From CAMTUW01 sp947085035 (GTDB lineage: Bacteria; Actinomycetota; Coriobacteriia; Anaerosomatales; PHET01): a DNA stretch of 48,590 nucleotides. The stretch lies in assembly GCA_947085035.1 (NCBI GenBank), contig CAMTUW010000023.1, positions 1 through 48,590 on the forward strand. The letters run 5' to 3'. Below the pieces are notes generated by a model. It ran no database searches. It was not told where the DNA came from and saw only the letters and a list, made by a program, of their open reading frames with translations. The translations under genes and the position numbers were made by a program. Of this stretch, positions 27,188 through 34,983 are shown one piece after another; the first letter of the stretch is position 1, and each line of letters begins with the position of its first letter.

Positions 27188-29815
27188 GTGCGCCGGATCC
27201 TGCTTCTGGTGCAACAGGTCTCATCCGAAGACGTTTCGGCGGGCTCCCTCGGTCGACGATTCGCACAGGCGATCGGTGAGGCCGGCTGGGAATCAGATAT
27301 CGTAGAACTGGACTCCGAGGTCGGGCTACCCGATGGACGCCCTTTCTTGGCGGCTGAGGATGCGCACGAGCCCTCGCAGGTCGGTGCCGATTCGGCCATC
27401 CGTTCGACAGCAGTCTCCTCCAAGCGTCGGGCGCTTAGGTTTCTCGCCAGTTTGGGTGCTCGTACAATCGTGGACGCTGTCCGGACGGCCACAAGGAAAA
27501 GCAGGCTCTCCGTCCGCCGTAAGGCAATCTGTCGCGCAGCGCGAAAAGCACTGCGTAGCGAGTATGCGGAATCGGTATGGACGCGGCATACACGAGCGAA
27601 CGCGGTAACATACTCAGTGCCCGAGGGCCTCTTGGCCGACGACCGATCGCGAGACGTTGCGAAGAGGGTCATCAGAGCGCACCACGATAGGCCGTATGAC
27701 GCAATCGTGGTCGCCGCCCCCTCTCTGCGTATCGCCGGAGTGGGCTACTTACTGTCCCGCATTCTTGAGATCCCACTCGTTGCAGACCGCCCCGACCAGT
27801 GGCTGGATGATTCCCTGAGCGCGCTCCCTTCGCCCTCGCGCCTCCTGAACGACAGGATACGAGGTTACGCATGGGACGTCTCTGACGGCTGCGGTCAGGT
27901 CGACGAGGTCATAGAAGATGCCGTGGGTGTATTCGAACGGCGCGCGAAATCGTACTCGCCGATCAAGCCGGTCCTCTCGGCAGTCATAGAGGCGACCGCC
28001 GACATCACGGCGTTGATGCGCTCACTCGACGCTCTGCAGGCCAATACGCTTCCGAATTGGGAAGCGATAGTTGTGGCCAATGGTGTTGATTCTGACTCGG
28101 CGTTTCGTGTGCGCTCAGCGGTCGAGGGGCTCGGGGACCCGAGGGTCCGATTGTTCGAAGCGATACCAGAATCGTTTGAGGCCTATGCGCCGGAACTACA
28201 ACATGCCGCAAGGGCCGACTACTTTATTCGCATCACACCGGGATTCGCGGTCAGCAAGAATTTCGTCGCGCAGGCGGCGGCGGCGATTCTGCGAACGGAC
28301 TTGGCGCAGGGCTACTACTGGAAAGGCACGCGACTACGGGCGAACAGGGTAAGACAGTCCATTGTCAGAGAGATCAACCCGCAGGAGATTTCGCTGCGAG
28401 ACATCACCGAGTGGTGGTACTCCCTCGATGGCGAGTACGTGATGAGTTGGCGCATGTTCAGAGTGTTTGGCGGTCTCTCTCACCTGCCGGGTGCTGAACG
28501 TGCTACAGATATCGAGCAAATCGTCGCGTGCGAGACCGCCGCGTTGCGCGGCATCCTGTTTCAGGCGGAGCTTCCGCTCGTCTATCGTCGGATGGCATCG
28601 CTCTCGCGAAACATGGGCTCGGTTGGAGAAGGCGGAACTCCCGGGAGTCGCGAATCGCAAGGAGTGCCCGTCTCCTCGCTTGCAGGAACGTTCATCGAGG
28701 ATATCGACGTCGCTGATGATCTCAGGGGCCGCTACTCCGGCAAGACGGTCGCGTTCGTTCGCCACGTGCTGGTTCCCTATGATGCACGTCTTCTGAAAGA
28801 GGCCTCGACCCTCGTGGCACTGGGAGCACGCGTGGTTGTGGCGGGAGTTGCGGCAACGGCGCCTGAAGCGTTCACTCAGCAGGGACTTGAGGTGTTTGTC
28901 GTACCCGACAAGTACCACGCGGAGGACATTCGAGTCTTCATCACGGAGTTGAACCCTGATGTCGTGCATGCGTATGACGTGCTTTCGTATGAGCTGCTGG
29001 GAACGGTGTTGGAGAGCGAGAGCGTGGGACTCGTGTATGAATGTCTTGACCTGATCACCGCACCCGGCTACCTGGTCGAGAGTGAGCGCAGAATCCAACT
29101 TGCTCGGGAGCAGACGATCATTGATCGGGCAGATGCGGTCATCGCCGCGTCCGAACCATATGCTCAGTGGCTTGAGTCCACGTATGGCATCGTGGGCGTT
29201 GTGCCCATCTTGCACGGCACCACTATGTTGGTCAGGGACGCCGGCCCCGTACACAATCCGGTGCGGCTGCTCTTCCAGGGCGCGCTTCGTCCCAATCGCG
29301 GTCTATGCACTTTGATCTCTGCAGTAGCGCGTCTTCAGGGGCGGGCGACGCTCGCTTTTCAGAGCTTCGGGCCAATGGACAACGCTATCCACGAGCTCAT
29401 TAGGCAGGAAGGGCTCTCTGGCGCTGTTGACTTCCTTCCGGTGTGTGGCCCGCTGGAGTGCGTGCCGTACGCAGCGCAGTTTGACGTGGGGATGATCTGC
29501 CACGCGGGCAGTACGGAGAATCTCCTGCGCGCCACACCCAACAAGATGTTGGACTATATGTCGGCAGGGCTGGCGCTCGTGGCCCCCGATCTGCCCGGAT
29601 TGCGCGCCCTCGCAGACGAGTCGAACTGCGTGTTCTTCGAGCCGGGCTCGGCTGACGCATTGGCGGAAGCCATCGATAGTCTCGTCTCGGACAGGGAGCA
29701 CCTCGCCGCCTGCAAGGCCACTTCGCTGATGCGTGCCAAAGAGTGCAGGTGGGGCGTTGAGCAGAATAAGCTGATAGGGGTCTATGACGCCGTTCTCAGA
29801 CGCGAACGGCACTGA
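27188..29815 (+). CDS. Large multidomain glycosyltransferase, paralogue B
   Basis: The 875-residue protein is homologous over its whole length to the protein at 21446. It has the same N-terminal segment (RRILLLVQQVSSED), the same GT-A-like middle with the DXD replaced (ARADYFIRITPGF, about residue 341 on), and the same C-terminal GT4 domain (GRYSGKTVAFVRH, TENLLRATPNKMLDYMSAG). By eye the C-terminal 300 residues are far more alike than the first 250, suggesting conserved donor chemistry and diverged acceptor recognition. GTG 27188 aligns with the paralogue's start, but the only purine-rich stretch (CGGA) directly abuts it, so translation may be coupled to wbpE 6 bp upstream. Codon use is somewhat less GC-rich than in paralogue A. 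Confidence 0.85.
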   Translation: MRRILLLVQQVSSEDVSAGSLGRRFAQAIGEAGWESDIVELDSEVGLPDGRPFLAAEDAHEPSQVGADSAIRSTAVSSKRRALRFLASLGARTIVDAVRTATRKSRLSVRRKAICRAARKALRSEYAESVWTRHTRANAVTYSVPEGLLADDRSRDVAKRVIRAHHDRPYDAIVVAAPSLRIAGVGYLLSRILEIPLVADRPDQWLDDSLSALPSPSRLLNDRIRGYAWDVSDGCGQVDEVIEDAVGVFERRAKSYSPIKPVLSAVIEATADITALMRSLDALQANTLPNWEAIVVANGVDSDSAFRVRSAVEGLGDPRVRLFEAIPESFEAYAPELQHAARADYFIRITPGFAVSKNFVAQAAAAILRTDLAQGYYWKGTRLRANRVRQSIVREINPQEISLRDITEWWYSLDGEYVMSWRMFRVFGGLSHLPGAERATDIEQIVACETAALRGILFQAELPLVYRRMASLSRNMGSVGEGGTPGSRESQGVPVSSLAGTFIEDIDVADDLRGRYSGKTVAFVRHVLVPYDARLLKEASTLVALGARVVVAGVAATAPEAFTQQGLEVFVVPDKYHAEDIRVFITELNPDVVHAYDVLSYELLGTVLESESVGLVYECLDLITAPGYLVESERRIQLAREQTIIDRADAVIAASEPYAQWLESTYGIVGVVPILHGTTMLVRDAGPVHNPVRLLFQGALRPNRGLCTLISAVARLQGRATLAFQSFGPMDNAIHELIRQEGLSGAVDFLPVCGPLECVPYAAQFDVGMICHAGSTENLLRATPNKMLDYMSAGLALVAPDLPGLRALADESNCVFFEPGSADALAEAIDSLVSDREHLAACKATSLMRAKECRWGVEQNKLIGVYDAVLRRERH

Positions 29816-29919
29816 GTTGACCTGTTCACGGGAGCATTCCTCCGAGCTTTGGGTCCCTCCCATTGTGGTACGCTTCGAGGGTTCTAATGGGCTATTGGGA
29901 CGTCAGTAGGAGTTCTTGA

Positions 29920-30315
29920 ATGAAGAGAGTGCTCACGTACGGGACCTTTGACCTTCTGCATCACGGGCACATCCGCTTGCTCAGGCGCGCCAAAGCGCTG
30001 GGCGACTACCTTGTCGTCGCGGTGTCGACGGATGAGTTCAACAGAGGCAAAGGCAAGGAGTCCGTTTACGATTACGATGCGCGCAAGGAGATCGTCGAGG
30101 CGATTCGCTATGTCGACCTCGTGATCCCTGAGAACTCCTGGGAGCAGAAACTCGATGATGTGAAGCGCTACGCGATCGACACGGTTGTGATGGGCGATGA
30201 CTGGGCCGGCAGCGACCGCTTCGACTACCTCAAACAAGAGTGCGAGTTGGTGTTTCTCTCCCGGACCGACGGAGTCTCGACCACCGACACAAAAGAGGGT
30301 CTCGGTGGCTCGTAA
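29920..30315 (+). CDS. tagD: Glycerol-3-phosphate cytidylyltransferase
   Basis: The 131-residue enzyme makes CDP-glycerol from CTP and glycerol 3-phosphate. The cytidylyltransferase signature GTFDLLHHGHIRLL (HxGH), the conserved MGDDWAGSDRFDYL and the C-terminal RTDGVSTTDTK (family RTxGISTT) are all present. The length matches TagD exactly. AGGAG precedes the ATG by 7 bases. It supplies the donor for the two glycerophosphotransferases at 16010-18534. Its end overlaps the transporter permease gene by 11 bp. The 104-bp gap before it shows no convincing -35/-10 pair. Confidence 0.95.
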   Translation: MKRVLTYGTFDLLHHGHIRLLRRAKALGDYLVVAVSTDEFNRGKGKESVYDYDARKEIVEAIRYVDLVIPENSWEQKLDDVKRYAIDTVVMGDDWAGSDRFDYLKQECELVFLSRTDGVSTTDTKEGLGGS

Positions 30316-31162
30316 GGGGCGAATCAACAAGCTCTTCGCCCCGTTCAGGCGACTGTTCGGCACGCTCGGGCAGATCATCGCTGAGCATCGGGCCTACCGG
30401 GTTCAGGTGTTTCAGCTCGCGGCCTCCGACATCATCAAAACGTATCGAGGCTCGGCACTTGGGTGGACGTGGGCCGTTCTCAAGCCGAGTGTGACCATCT
30501 TCGTGTTCTGGTTCGCCTTCGATATCGGGTTGCGCGCGGCAAAGCCGGTGAACGGGTACCCGTTCTTCCTGTGGCTGCTGTCGGGGATCATCCCCTGGTT
30601 CTACATGAGCGAGATGTTCACCCAGGGCTCGAAGACGTTGAACCGCTACAGCTACCTTGTCACGAAGATCAAGTTCCCGGTGTCCACGATCTCGACCTTC
30701 GTGAGTCTGTCGAAGCTGTATGTGCACTTAGGGCTCATGGTGGTGGTGTTCCTGATCTTTCTCGCCGCCGGCTACCCCATTGACATCTACGTTCTCCAAC
30801 TGCCGCTCTACATGGGCCTGATGTTCGTCTTCTTCACGGCGTGGTCACTGTTCGCGGCCCCGCTTTCCGCGGTGAGCAAGGACTTCTCGAACGTGGTCAG
30901 CTCACTGGTCACGGCGATTTTCTGGATGTCCGGCATCATGTGGGACGCGAACGCGGTGCACATCGAATGGCTACGAAAGCTCCTGCTTCTGAACCCGGTG
31001 ACCTTCGTCGCCAACGGTTATCGCAACGTCTTCATCCACAAGAAGTGGTTCTTCGAGGACCAGTACGCCCTGTTCGCCTTCTTGGCGGTGCTGCTCCTGA
31101 TGATCGTGATGAGCGTGTACACCTACCATCGGCTGCGGCGCGACATCGCCGACGTACTGTGA
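30305..31162 (+). CDS. tagG: ABC-2 type polysaccharide/teichoic acid export permease (TagG-like)
   Basis: This is a 285-residue membrane protein with six hydrophobic segments and the ABC-2 permease pattern. An amphipathic N-terminus with IIKTYRGSALGWTWAVLKP is followed by helices, and PVTFVANGYRNVF precedes the last helix. It pairs with the ATPase gene 9 bp downstream to export the lipid-linked polymer. The start is GTG 30305 inside tagD, served by AGAGGG (30294-30299). The longer frame upstream is only the tagD sequence read in another phase. Confidence 0.93.
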   Translation: MARKGRINKLFAPFRRLFGTLGQIIAEHRAYRVQVFQLAASDIIKTYRGSALGWTWAVLKPSVTIFVFWFAFDIGLRAAKPVNGYPFFLWLLSGIIPWFYMSEMFTQGSKTLNRYSYLVTKIKFPVSTISTFVSLSKLYVHLGLMVVVFLIFLAAGYPIDIYVLQLPLYMGLMFVFFTAWSLFAAPLSAVSKDFSNVVSSLVTAIFWMSGIMWDANAVHIEWLRKLLLLNPVTFVANGYRNVFIHKKWFFEDQYALFAFLAVLLLMIVMSVYTYHRLRRDIADVL

Positions 31163-31171
31163 TGAGGCGAC

Positions 31172-31942
31172 ATGACTCACGATGACATAGCGATCGAACT
31201 CAGGCGGGTGTCGAAGAAGTACAAGCTGTACCGCAGCGACAAGCACAGGTTCATCGGCATCTTCTCAAGCAGGATCCCCTTCAGGGAGGTCTATGCGAAC
31301 CAGAACCTGAACCTGCGCATCAACCGCGGTGAATCCGTTGCCATCATGGGCAAGAACGGCGCGGGCAAGTCGACCATGCTCAAGATGATCACAGGCGTCG
31401 TGTTTCCCACGTCGGGCGAGGTCATCGTCAATGGGCGCGTCAGCGCGCTTCTCGAGCTCACGGCGGGCTTTGACAGCGAACTCACCGGTCGCGAGAACAT
31501 CAGGCTCAGAGGGAAGATCTGGGGCTTGAACAAGCGCGAGGTCGCAGACCTCGAGGAGAAGGTCATCGATTTCGCCGACATCGGGGTCTACATCGACCAG
31601 CCCATGCGGACGTACTCGAGCGGCATGAAGGCTCGCGTCGGTTTCGCGATCAGCGCCAAGATCAACCCCGAGATCCTCGTGATCGATGAGGCGTTGGCGG
31701 TAGGGGACAAGGCGTTTCGGGAGAAGTGCGATACTCAGATACGCGAGATCATGGAGAAGGAGCACGTGACGGTCATTCTCGTCACGCACTCGTCCAGTGC
31801 GGCGGCGGCGATCTGCGAGCGTGGAATCGTGCTCCAGAAGGGCACCCTCGCCTTCGACGGCCCTATCGACGACGCTATCGAGTTCTACGAGGGGAAGCGC
31901 CCGTCGGGCTTGGCTTCGGATGATGTCTTCATCGACGTGTGA
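31172..31942 (+). CDS. tagH: ABC transporter ATP-binding protein, teichoic acid/polysaccharide exporter (TagH-like)
   Basis: This is a 256-residue nucleotide-binding subunit. It has Walker A (GKNGAGKST), the Q-loop area (LLELTAGFDSELTGREN, typical of polysaccharide exporters), the signature YSSGMKAR, Walker B (ILVIDEALAVGD) and the switch His (LVTHSS). The C-terminal extension of TagH or Wzt type with a carbohydrate-binding domain is missing, so polymer end recognition would have to come from elsewhere. GAGG precedes the ATG. It closes the polysaccharide cluster. Confidence 0.94.
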   Translation: MTHDDIAIELRRVSKKYKLYRSDKHRFIGIFSSRIPFREVYANQNLNLRINRGESVAIMGKNGAGKSTMLKMITGVVFPTSGEVIVNGRVSALLELTAGFDSELTGRENIRLRGKIWGLNKREVADLEEKVIDFADIGVYIDQPMRTYSSGMKARVGFAISAKINPEILVIDEALAVGDKAFREKCDTQIREIMEKEHVTVILVTHSSSAAAAICERGIVLQKGTLAFDGPIDDAIEFYEGKRPSGLASDDVFIDV

Positions 31943-31983
31943 TCGGTTCCTCGTGTCGGGCTAGGTGTTCGAGGGGAAGCGCC

Positions 31984-33930
31984 ATGACCATCCGAGAAGT
32001 CGAGAACACCTGGATACCGCTTCTCGATGGCACGCGACTGGCCGCTCGCCTCTGGCTGCCCGCCGATGCGCAGGCGCAACCGGTACCCGCGATCCTCGAG
32101 TATCTGCCGTACCGCAAAGACGACGGGACCTCCTCGCAAGACGCCACGCGCCACCCCTATTTCGCCCGGCATGGGTACGCCGCTGTCAGGGTGGACATCC
32201 GGGGGACCGGAGACTCCGACGGCATCATCACCGACGAGTACACCTCCCAAGAGCTCGATGACGCGCTTGAGGTGCTGGCGTGGATCGAGGCGCAGCCGTG
32301 GTGCTCGGGGGGCGTAGGCATGATCGGCTACTCGTGGGGCGGCTTCAACGGGTTGCAGGTGGCCGCTCGCGCTCCCGAGCAGCTCAAGGCCGTCGTGACC
32401 GCGTATGCGGCCGATGACCGCTACACCGACGACTGCCACTACATGGGTGGCTGTCTGCTGGGAAGCGACATGCTCAAGTGGGCGACCTCGATGCGGGTCT
32501 ACAACGCTTTGCCGCCGGACCCGCGATTTCGCGACGACTGGCAAGAGGTGTGGATGGAGCGTCTGGAGAAGACGCCGCCGTTCGTCGAGGCCTGGACCTC
32601 ACATCAGAGGCGGGATGCGTATTGGAAGCACGGCTCGGTCGCCGAGGATTACTCGGCGATCCGAGTTCCGACGCTGGTGGTGGGTGGCTGGGCGGATGCG
32701 TACACGAACGCGGTGCCTCGCCTGATCGAGCATCTCACCTGCGAGCGGCGGGGCATCATCGGCCCCTGGGCGCACATCCTGCCCTACGGAGGAGTGCCCG
32801 GCCCGGCGATCGGGTTCCTGGCCGAGTGCGTGCGCTGGTTCGATCGCTGGCTCAAAGGCGTCGACACGGGCGTCGAGGGCGATCCGCTGCTGCGCGCTTG
32901 GATCCAGGAGTCGGTGCCGCCCGCCGCGTGGTACGCCGAGCGCCCGGGCCGCTGGGTCGGAGTCGACTCGTGGCCCGCCCAAGACGCGCACGGGGTGCGC
33001 TTCGCGCTCGGGACGGGCAGCATCGCCGTGAGCGCCCCGCAGCACACGGGCGAGACCGCGGGCGTGTGGTGCGCCAACGGTTACGAGGACGAACTCGCCG
33101 AGGACCAAACCCCGGACGACGCGCTCTCGACGTGCTTCGACTTCGCCGCGCTGACCGAGCCGCTCGAGGTGCTGGGTCACCCGATCGCAACGCTGTCCCT
33201 GTCGTCGGACCGGCCGCTCGCGCTGGTGGCCGTGCGGCTGTGCGAGGTGGCCGCAGACGGCGCATCGACGCTCGTGAGCTGGGGGCTGTTGAACCTGGCG
33301 CACCGAGACGGGCACGAGCACCCCGCAGCCCTCGAGGTGGGGAGGCGCTACGAGGTCGAGGTCCCGCTCAACGTCATCGGGCATCGCTTCTCGGCAGGCT
33401 CTCGACTGCGCCTCGCGGTGTCTCAGGCGTATTGGCCCCACGCGTGGCCCTCGCCGGAACCGACGCAGCTCACGCTGTACGCCGATGCAAGCGATCTCGC
33501 GCTTCCCGTGCTGGACGGGGCGGCTCTCGAGCTCGAGCGGCCCTTCGCGGAGCCCGAGAACTGCGGCGGCACGGTGAAGCTGAGGGAGGGGACGCGTTCG
33601 CGCACTAGGTCGAACGACACCGCTGCCGGGCGGCATGTCATCTGCGATGTGCAGGATGCAACCGCCGAGTTGCTCTCGGGCACCGTCTCCGGCGCCCATG
33701 CCGAAGACGTGTACGTCATCGGAGAGACCGACCCGCTATCCGCTCGCGTCGAGGCTCGTCGCGAGGAGTCGCTCTCGCGCCCCGGTTGGCGGGTCCGCGT
33801 GCTGTGCGAGGCGACGATGACGGCGACTCGAGACGAGTTCATCGTCGATGACGAGCTGAGCGCATGGGACGGCGACGAGCTCGTCTTCCAGTCGCGACGC
33901 GAGATCCGCGTGCCGCGAGGATGCGTGTGA
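31984..33930 (+). CDS. CocE/NonD family (peptidase S15) hydrolase
   Basis: This is a 648-residue alpha/beta hydrolase with a C-terminal jelly-roll domain. The nucleophile is Ser117 in GYSWGG. The oxyanion region (YLPYRKDD), the RGTGDSDG segment, Asp in GGWADAYTN and a His in IGPWAHILPYGG complete the expected Ser-Asp-His arrangement. The C-terminal half has the X-Pro dipeptidyl-peptidase C-terminal pattern (RLRLAVSQAYWPHAWPSPEP). There is no signal peptide. Such enzymes cleave acyl esters or N-terminal dipeptides; the substrate is unknown. AGGGGAAG serves ATG 31984. Confidence 0.9.
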   Translation: MTIREVENTWIPLLDGTRLAARLWLPADAQAQPVPAILEYLPYRKDDGTSSQDATRHPYFARHGYAAVRVDIRGTGDSDGIITDEYTSQELDDALEVLAWIEAQPWCSGGVGMIGYSWGGFNGLQVAARAPEQLKAVVTAYAADDRYTDDCHYMGGCLLGSDMLKWATSMRVYNALPPDPRFRDDWQEVWMERLEKTPPFVEAWTSHQRRDAYWKHGSVAEDYSAIRVPTLVVGGWADAYTNAVPRLIEHLTCERRGIIGPWAHILPYGGVPGPAIGFLAECVRWFDRWLKGVDTGVEGDPLLRAWIQESVPPAAWYAERPGRWVGVDSWPAQDAHGVRFALGTGSIAVSAPQHTGETAGVWCANGYEDELAEDQTPDDALSTCFDFAALTEPLEVLGHPIATLSLSSDRPLALVAVRLCEVAADGASTLVSWGLLNLAHRDGHEHPAALEVGRRYEVEVPLNVIGHRFSAGSRLRLAVSQAYWPHAWPSPEPTQLTLYADASDLALPVLDGAALELERPFAEPENCGGTVKLREGTRSRTRSNDTAAGRHVICDVQDATAELLSGTVSGAHAEDVYVIGETDPLSARVEARREESLSRPGWRVRVLCEATMTATRDEFIVDDELSAWDGDELVFQSRREIRVPRGCV

Positions 33931-33935
33931 CGCGC

Positions 33936-33941
33936 TACACT
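33936..33941 (+). promoter_or_regulatory. Probable -10 element of the CDGSH gene
   Basis: TACACT lies 5 bases after the hydrolase stop. If transcription begins 7-8 bases downstream, the message has a leader of about 31 bases containing GGGGAGG (33965-33971) and starts translation at GTG 33980. No clear -35 is seen. Confidence 0.35.
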
Positions 33942-33979
33942 CAGAAGCCGTGACGACGAGAAACGGGGAGGCCAGAGCC

Positions 33980-34696
33980 GTGGACGAGCGCGCGAAGCGT
34001 ATGCGCATCACTGTGACCGAGAACGGGCCCTACCTCGTATCCGGTGAGGTGCCGCTCGTGCACTGCGAGATCGTCTGTGACGAGAACGGCGAGGCGCGCG
34101 AGTGGCGCGAGACCGAGCGGCTCGATGCGCCCGCGCGCTATGCGCTCTGCCGCTGCGGGCGATCGACGTCCAAGCCGTACTGCGACGGAGCGCACACGAC
34201 AAGCGACTTCGACGGCACGGAGACAGCGGGACACGAGTCGTACCTGGAAGTGGCCGTCGACATCGACGGGCCGGGAGTCAAGGTCCGCGACGCCCGCAAG
34301 CTGTGCGCCGAGGCGCGCTTCTGCGATCGCGCCGGGGGGCTTTGGAACCTCGTTGGCGAATGCGCCGACCCGGACAAGCGCGAACTAGCGAAGCAAGAAG
34401 CGATGCTCTGTCCGTCGGGGCGCTACGTGTTCTGCGAGGACGGCACAGATGAGCCCCAAGAGCCCGACCTCGAGGCCTCGATCGCGCTTGTCGACGACCC
34501 CGCGCTGGGAGTGTCCGGCCCGCTGTGGGTTCGAGGTGGCATCCCGGTCGTCGCGGCGGACGGCACGCCTTACGAGGTGCGCAATCGCGTGACGCTGTGT
34601 CGCTGCGGGCACTCGGCCAACAAACCGTTTTGCGACGGCTCACACATCCAGGTCGATCGGATCCATGTCATGGAAGGCGACAACGACCTCGCTTGA
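33980..34696 (+). CDS. Double CDGSH iron-sulfur domain protein
   Basis: The 238-residue protein carries two CDGSH-type [2Fe-2S] motifs, CRCGRSTSKPYCDGAH in the N-terminal half and CRCGHSANKPFCDGSH at the C-terminus. Each gives three Cys and one His ligand. Between them lies a further cysteine-containing region (LCAEARFCDRA, GEC, LCPSGRYVFCEDG) that could hold another cluster. Such proteins handle redox signals or Fe-S clusters in the cytoplasm. GTG 33980 is chosen because of GGGGAGG 8 bases upstream; an in-frame GTG at 33950 would add 10 residues. Its last 57 bases overlap the 3' end of the convergent tautomerase gene. Confidence 0.88.
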   Translation: MDERAKRMRITVTENGPYLVSGEVPLVHCEIVCDENGEAREWRETERLDAPARYALCRCGRSTSKPYCDGAHTTSDFDGTETAGHESYLEVAVDIDGPGVKVRDARKLCAEARFCDRAGGLWNLVGECADPDKRELAKQEAMLCPSGRYVFCEDGTDEPQEPDLEASIALVDDPALGVSGPLWVRGGIPVVAADGTPYEVRNRVTLCRCGHSANKPFCDGSHIQVDRIHVMEGDNDLA

Positions 34697-34981
34697 GGGA
34701 ATCTGGGGATCCACCTCGAGATTCCCGCGGATCGCAGCGGCACACGCGGCTTTGGTCTCAGGGGTGCGCCCCGCGTAGAGCATGATGTCGACCACCGTGA
34801 AGCGGTCGGTGCGACACGACGGCGCGTCCATGCACTCGGCGAGACCCTCTGTCAGACGCACGGTCACGCGTTCGTCGGGAGCGCCCAGCTCGTTCACTAC
34901 GCCGACGCGTACGCCGCGCAGCACCGCCGAGCGGTATTCGGCGGTTCTCGGGCCGGTGATGTCGACGCGGACGATCGGCAT
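34640..34981 (-). CDS. Tautomerase family protein (4-oxalocrotonate tautomerase-like)
   Basis: This is a 113-residue protein beginning MPIVRVDITGPRTAEYR, which exposes the catalytic N-terminal Pro typical of the tautomerase superfamily after methionine removal. The later FTVVDIMLYAGRTPETK matches the family's second strand and helix (usually 'I.v.....G Rs.e.K'). It is longer than the classic 62-residue 4-OT, closer to single-chain fused types. It lies 2 bp downstream of the radical SAM gene on the same strand, so the two are co-transcribed and probably coupled. The substrate is unknown. Confidence 0.82.
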   Translation of the reverse strand: MPIVRVDITGPRTAEYRSAVLRGVRVGVVNELGAPDERVTVRLTEGLAECMDAPSCRTDRFTVVDIMLYAGRTPETKAACAAAIRGNLEVDPQIPSSEVVVAFHDMDPIDLDV

Positions 34982-34983
34982 GG

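Noticed and set aside
28334..29254. Minus-strand frame inside glycosyltransferase paralogue B
   Set aside because: A similar shadow exists opposite paralogue A (22790-23518), caused by the shared coding sequence on the + strand.
29817..29874. TTGACC (29817-29822) and TACGCT (29869-29874) as a tagD promoter
   Set aside because: The spacing is 46 bases, far too long for a -35/-10 pair.
32478..33608. A 376-codon + strand frame within the S15/CocE hydrolase gene
   Set aside because: It is an out-of-phase Arg/Gly-rich reading; the hydrolase frame carries the catalytic motifs.
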